64,000 bases of DNA from Marivita sp. (lineage in GTDB: Bacteria > Pseudomonadota > Alphaproteobacteria > Rhodobacterales > Rhodobacteraceae), in the NCBI RefSeq assembly GCF_022763305.1, contig NZ_JALEGT010000010.1, forward strand, positions 62,001 through 126,000. Direction: 5' to 3'. Under the pieces are notes generated by a model. That model was given only the letters and a program-made list of their open reading frames with translations, was not told the DNA's origin and ran no database searches. Each line of letters opens with the position of its first letter. Position 1 is the first letter of the stretch. A program made the translations under genes and the position numbers. Shown in pieces: positions 60,962 to 64,000 of the stretch.

Positions 60962-63911
60962 TGCACCGCTGGCAGGTGCCCGGATGCTGGTGCGTGCCGA
61001 CATCCGGCAGGATCTTCCAGCAGCGCTGGCACTTCTCGCCCTCGGCTTTCTCGAAGACCACACCTACCCCCGCCACTTCGGGCAGGCGGAACGCCTCGGC
61101 CGGGGCCGGATCGCCGGTAAGGGTGATGCCCGAGGTGATGCAGATGTCGTCGAAATTCACCGACTTCAACGCCTCCAGCATCTCGGCATCCTCGATATGC
61201 ACCACCGGCGCCGCTTCAAGCGATGCACCGATCACCTTGTCCGTCCGCTGCACTTCGAGTGCGGCAGTCACCGCACGCCGCGCACGTCGTACCTTGGCCC
61301 ATTTGGCCGCAAGCGCGTCGTCTTTCCACGATGCGGGCGTGTCCGGGATGTCCTGCAAATGCACCGACGAGTCGTCCCCGGGGAAGCGGTCAAGCCAGAC
61401 GTCTTCCATCGTGAACACCAGCACCGGGGCAAGCCATGTGGTCAGGCGGTGGAACAGAATGTCCATCACCGTCCGCGCGGCACGGCGGCGCTGCGTGTCG
61501 CCGTCGCAGTACAGAGCGTCCTTGCGGATGTCGAAGTAGAAGGCCGACAATTCCACGGTGCAGAAGTTGAACAACTGCTGGAACACGCCCTGGAAATCGT
61601 AGGAATCGTACCCGGTCCGCACAACCTCATCCAGCTCCGCCAGACGGTGCAGCACATAGCGTTCAAGCTCGGGCATATCCGCAGGCTCGACCCGATCCGC
61701 CTCGGTGAAATGCGACAGCGCGCCGAGCATATAGCGCATCGTGTTGCGCAGGCGGCGGTAGCTGTCGGCCACACCTTTCAGGATCTCCGGCCCGATCCGC
61801 AGGTCGGCGGTATAGTCGGCCTGCGCCACCCACAGACGGAGGATGTCTGCGCCGTATTGCTTGGTCACGTCCTCGGGGGCGACGGTGTTGCCCAGCGACT
61901 TGGACATCTTGTTGCCCTTCTCGTCGAGCGTGAACCCGTGGGTCAGAACCCCGCGATAGGGTGCACGGCCCCGCGTGCCGCAGGCCTGCAGCATCGAGGA
62001 ATGGAACCACCCGCGGTGCTGGTCGGTGCCTTCGAGGTAGAGATCGGCGAGACCGTCCTCGGACCCGTCCTCGCGGTCGCGCAGGACGAAGGCGTGGGTC
62101 GAGCCGCTGTCGAACCAGACGTCAAGGATGTCGAACACCTGTTCCCATTCGTTGGGATCGTAGTCGTTGCCGAGGAACCGCTCTTTCGCGCCGGGCTTGT
62201 ACCATGCATCCGCGCCTTCGGCCTCGAACGCGTCGAGGATACGGGCGTTCACGGTTTCGTCGCGCAACAGGAAATCGGCATCGGTCGGCAACGCGCCCTT
62301 CTTGACGAAACAGGTCAGCGGCACACCCCATGCGCGCTGACGGGACAAAACCCAGTCGGGGCGGGCTTCGATCATCGAATAAAGCCGGTTGCGACCGGTC
62401 TGCGGCGTCCATTTTACCAGTTGGTCGATACTGGTGAGCGCCCGTTCACGGATCGTCTTGCCGTACTCGTCCTGCCCGTCGCCAACGGCGCGGTCGATGG
62501 CGGCGAACCATTGCGGCGTGTTGCGGTAGATCACCGGAGCTTTCGACCGCCACGAATGCGGATAGCTGTGCGTCATCCGACCGCGCGCCAGCAGGCCACC
62601 GGCTTCGACCAGCTTGTCGATCACGGCGGTGTTGGCCTTGCCTTCCTTGCCCTTGTGGTCAAGCACGCGCAGACCGGCGAAGAACGGCACATGCGGCAGG
62701 AATTCGGATTCCTCACCCACATTGTGGGTCATCCGGTCCATCCAGCCACGCGCGACAAAGGCGTCGTAGTCTTCCTGACCGTGGCTTGGGGCCGTGTGGA
62801 CAAACCCCGTGCCCGCGTCGTCGGTCACATGATCGCCGTCGATCATCGGCACGTCGTAATCCCAGAACCCATCCGCGCCGTCGAGACCCCGGAACGGGTG
62901 CGCCAGCGTTAACGCGCCCAGCTCGTCCGCCGACACGTCGCGCAGGCGACGGTACATCGACGGCTCCAGCCGCGCTTTGGACAGCACGTCTTCGGCCAGC
63001 GCATCGGCCAAGAGGTAGCGGTCGCCGATCCGCGCCCAGCATTCCTCGGGGCGGCCAGTGACTTCGTAGAGGCCGTAAGCGATGGTGTTGTTGTACGCGA
63101 CCGCCTTGTTGGACGGGATCGTCCAGGGGGTGGTCGTCCAGATAACGACCTTGGCGCTGGCAAGATCGCCAGTCACAATCCGCTGGTCGGCATGCGGGAA
63201 ATCCCCGCCATCATCGATCAGCGGTTCGACCACGCGGAACGGCACCCAGATCGTGTGCGACTTGTGGTCGTGGTATTCGATCTCGGCCTCGGCAAGTGCT
63301 GTCTTTTCGACAGGCGACCACATCACGGGCTTTGACCCCTGATAAAGGGTCCCGGTCATCAGGAATTTCTGGAACTCCTCCGCGATGATCCGCTCGGCGC
63401 GGTAGTCCATCGTCAGATAGGGCTTGTCCCAGGTGCCGGTGATCCCGAGCCGCTTAAACTCGTCACGCTGGATGTCGATCCAGCCTTCAGCGAATTTGCG
63501 GCATTCCTGACGGAAATCGACGACATCGACCTCGTCCTTGTTCTTGCCCTTGGCGCGGTACTGTTCCTCGATCTTCCATTCGATGGGCAGACCATGGCAA
63601 TCCCAGCCGGGGATGTAGCGCGCGTCGCGTCCCATCATTTGCTGGCTGCGCACAACCATGTCCTTGAGGATCTTGTTCAGCGCGTGGCCGATATGCAGGT
63701 GGCCGTTGGCATAGGGAGGGCCATCGTGGAGCGTGAAGGGCTTGCGCTCGGCGGCCCCTTGCGAGGCCTTCTCGCGCAGGCGGTCGTAGATGCCCATCTT
63801 CTCCCATTTTTCCAGCCAGGCGGGTTCGCGGTTCGGCAGTCCCGCACGCATCGGAAAATCGGTCTGGGGCAGGTTCAGCGTGTCTTTGTAGTCAGGTGTT
63901 TCGGCGCACAT
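60945..63911 (-). CDS. ileS: Isoleucyl-tRNA synthetase
   Basis: 988 residues. The ATP motif HIGH is in [16 protein letters not shown] (about residue 67) and KMSKS is in [13 protein letters not shown] (about 668). An editing domain lies between, with [15 protein letters not shown] and [16 protein letters not shown]. The C-terminal zinc ribbon has [11 protein letters not shown] and CQRCNDALG. It is full length and bacterial in type. The start at 63909-63911 has GGACGCTCCC upstream; a hairpin leader or T-box is not seen in the 89 bases before the window ends. Confidence 0.96.
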   Translation of the reverse strand: MCAETPDYKDTLNLPQTDFPMRAGLPNREPAWLEKWEKMGIYDRLREKASQGAAERKPFTLHDGPPYANGHLHIGHALNKILKDMVVRSQQMMGRDARYIPGWDCHGLPIEWKIEEQYRAKGKNKDEVDVVDFRQECRKFAEGWIDIQRDEFKRLGITGTWDKPYLTMDYRAERIIAEEFQKFLMTGTLYQGSKPVMWSPVEKTALAEAEIEYHDHKSHTIWVPFRVVEPLIDDGGDFPHADQRIVTGDLASAKVVIWTTTPWTIPSNKAVAYNNTIAYGLYEVTGRPEECWARIGDRYLLADALAEDVLSKARLEPSMYRRLRDVSADELGALTLAHPFRGLDGADGFWDYDVPMIDGDHVTDDAGTGFVHTAPSHGQEDYDAFVARGWMDRMTHNVGEESEFLPHVPFFAGLRVLDHKGKEGKANTAVIDKLVEAGGLLARGRMTHSYPHSWRSKAPVIYRNTPQWFAAIDRAVGDGQDEYGKTIRERALTSIDQLVKWTPQTGRNRLYSMIEARPDWVLSRQRAWGVPLTCFVKKGALPTDADFLLRDETVNARILDAFEAEGADAWYKPGAKERFLGNDYDPNEWEQVFDILDVWFDSGSTHAFVLRDREDGSEDGLADLYLEGTDQHRGWFHSSMLQACGTRGRAPYRGVLTHGFTLDEKGNKMSKSLGNTVAPEDVTKQYGADILRLWVAQADYTADLRIGPEILKGVADSYRRLRNTMRYMLGALSHFTEADRVEPADMPELERYVLHRLAELDEVVRTGYDSYDFQGVFQQLFNFCTVELSAFYFDIRKDALYCDGDTQRRRAARTVMDILFHRLTTWLAPVLVFTMEDVWLDRFPGDDSSVHLQDIPDTPASWKDDALAAKWAKVRRARRAVTAALEVQRTDKVIGASLEAAPVVHIEDAEMLEALKSVNFDDICITSGITLTGDPAPAEAFRLPEVAGVGVVFEKAEGEKCQRCWKILPDVGTHQHPGTCQRCNDALG

Positions 63912-64000
63912 TGGGAGCGTCCTCGGGATACGGATCAGAAATTTGTGAGAGGAGCGGCGCGGCAGTCTATACGCCTTGTCCCGGCGACTCGATTGCTCAG

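Noticed and set aside
63912..64000. T-box or other riboswitch before ileS
   Set aside because: The 89 visible bases contain no T-box sequence or strong hairpin, and T-box control of ileS is not expected in this group; the rest is outside the window.

Overview
The window reads as a chromosomal segment of a GC-rich alphaproteobacterium of the order Rhodobacterales, most likely the Roseobacter group. The support is the ccoNOQP/ccoGHIS locus with FNR boxes, FnrL divergent from hemN, a PetP/PetR-type MarR/response-regulator pair, a seven-gene mrp antiporter operon, the yejABEF peptide importer and the general codon style. No phage, insertion sequence, integrase or CRISPR array is visible. Coding density is very high and many neighbours overlap by 1 to 4 bases.

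Layout. 1-658 is the 3' end of a PotC-type ABC permease, followed by three evenly spaced palindromes. 792-12487 is mostly housekeeping: ilvE; petP-petR; an HDAC-like hydrolase, xseB, ispA and dxs (isoprenoid precursors); ExoD, an epimerase, a class II aldolase, topoisomerase IB and a VOC protein; and AMP nucleosidase. 12673-12960 is HU. 13021-19642 is a minus-strand operon of a universal stress protein plus mrpABCDEFG, divergent from an OxyR-like LysR gene with an ATAG-N7-CTAT operator between them. 20710-25268 holds an orphan asparagine-synthase-like gene, tRNA-Ala(GGC), an acidic FYDLN protein, a YgjP-type metallopeptidase, a GntR regulator and a second Usp gene.

25333-34557 is the microaerobic respiration region: two FNR boxes between usp and ccoN, ccoNOQP (cbb3 oxidase), a pair of overlapping small ORFs divergent from a GcvA-like LysR gene, a third FNR box, and ccoGHIS (oxidase maturation and copper loading). 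34567-42198 holds a SPOR-domain DD-carboxypeptidase, a HAD phosphatase, clpS, an RsmC-like methyltransferase, an SDR protein that lacks its catalytic Tyr and Lys, hemF, and the RNA-modifying genes rluE-like, tadA and rluB.

42252-49377 is the least explained part and the best candidate for an undescribed system. It is a compact operon of a 65-aa membrane protein, two paralogous XpaC-like membrane proteins sharing a DPMRDKGM motif, a 29-aa transmembrane microprotein, TelA, a DUF2927 lipoprotein and a YdjI-like SPFH protein with a C-terminal GYF-like domain, followed by a YdjG-like zinc-ribbon membrane protein, with a free-standing CZB zinc-binding protein on the other strand. I infer an envelope-stress machine.

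49381-51543 is fnrL and hemN sharing one perfect FNR box. FnrL probably reads the four FNR boxes, linking oxygen sensing to the cbb3 oxidase, its assembly factors and anaerobic heme synthesis; aerobic hemF is in the same window. 51540-57443 is yejABEF. 57630-63911 holds a membrane-anchored cytochrome c (cy/CycM type), pheA, an EamA transporter, a second palindrome cluster, and an overlapping ileS-DUF3253-ogt unit.
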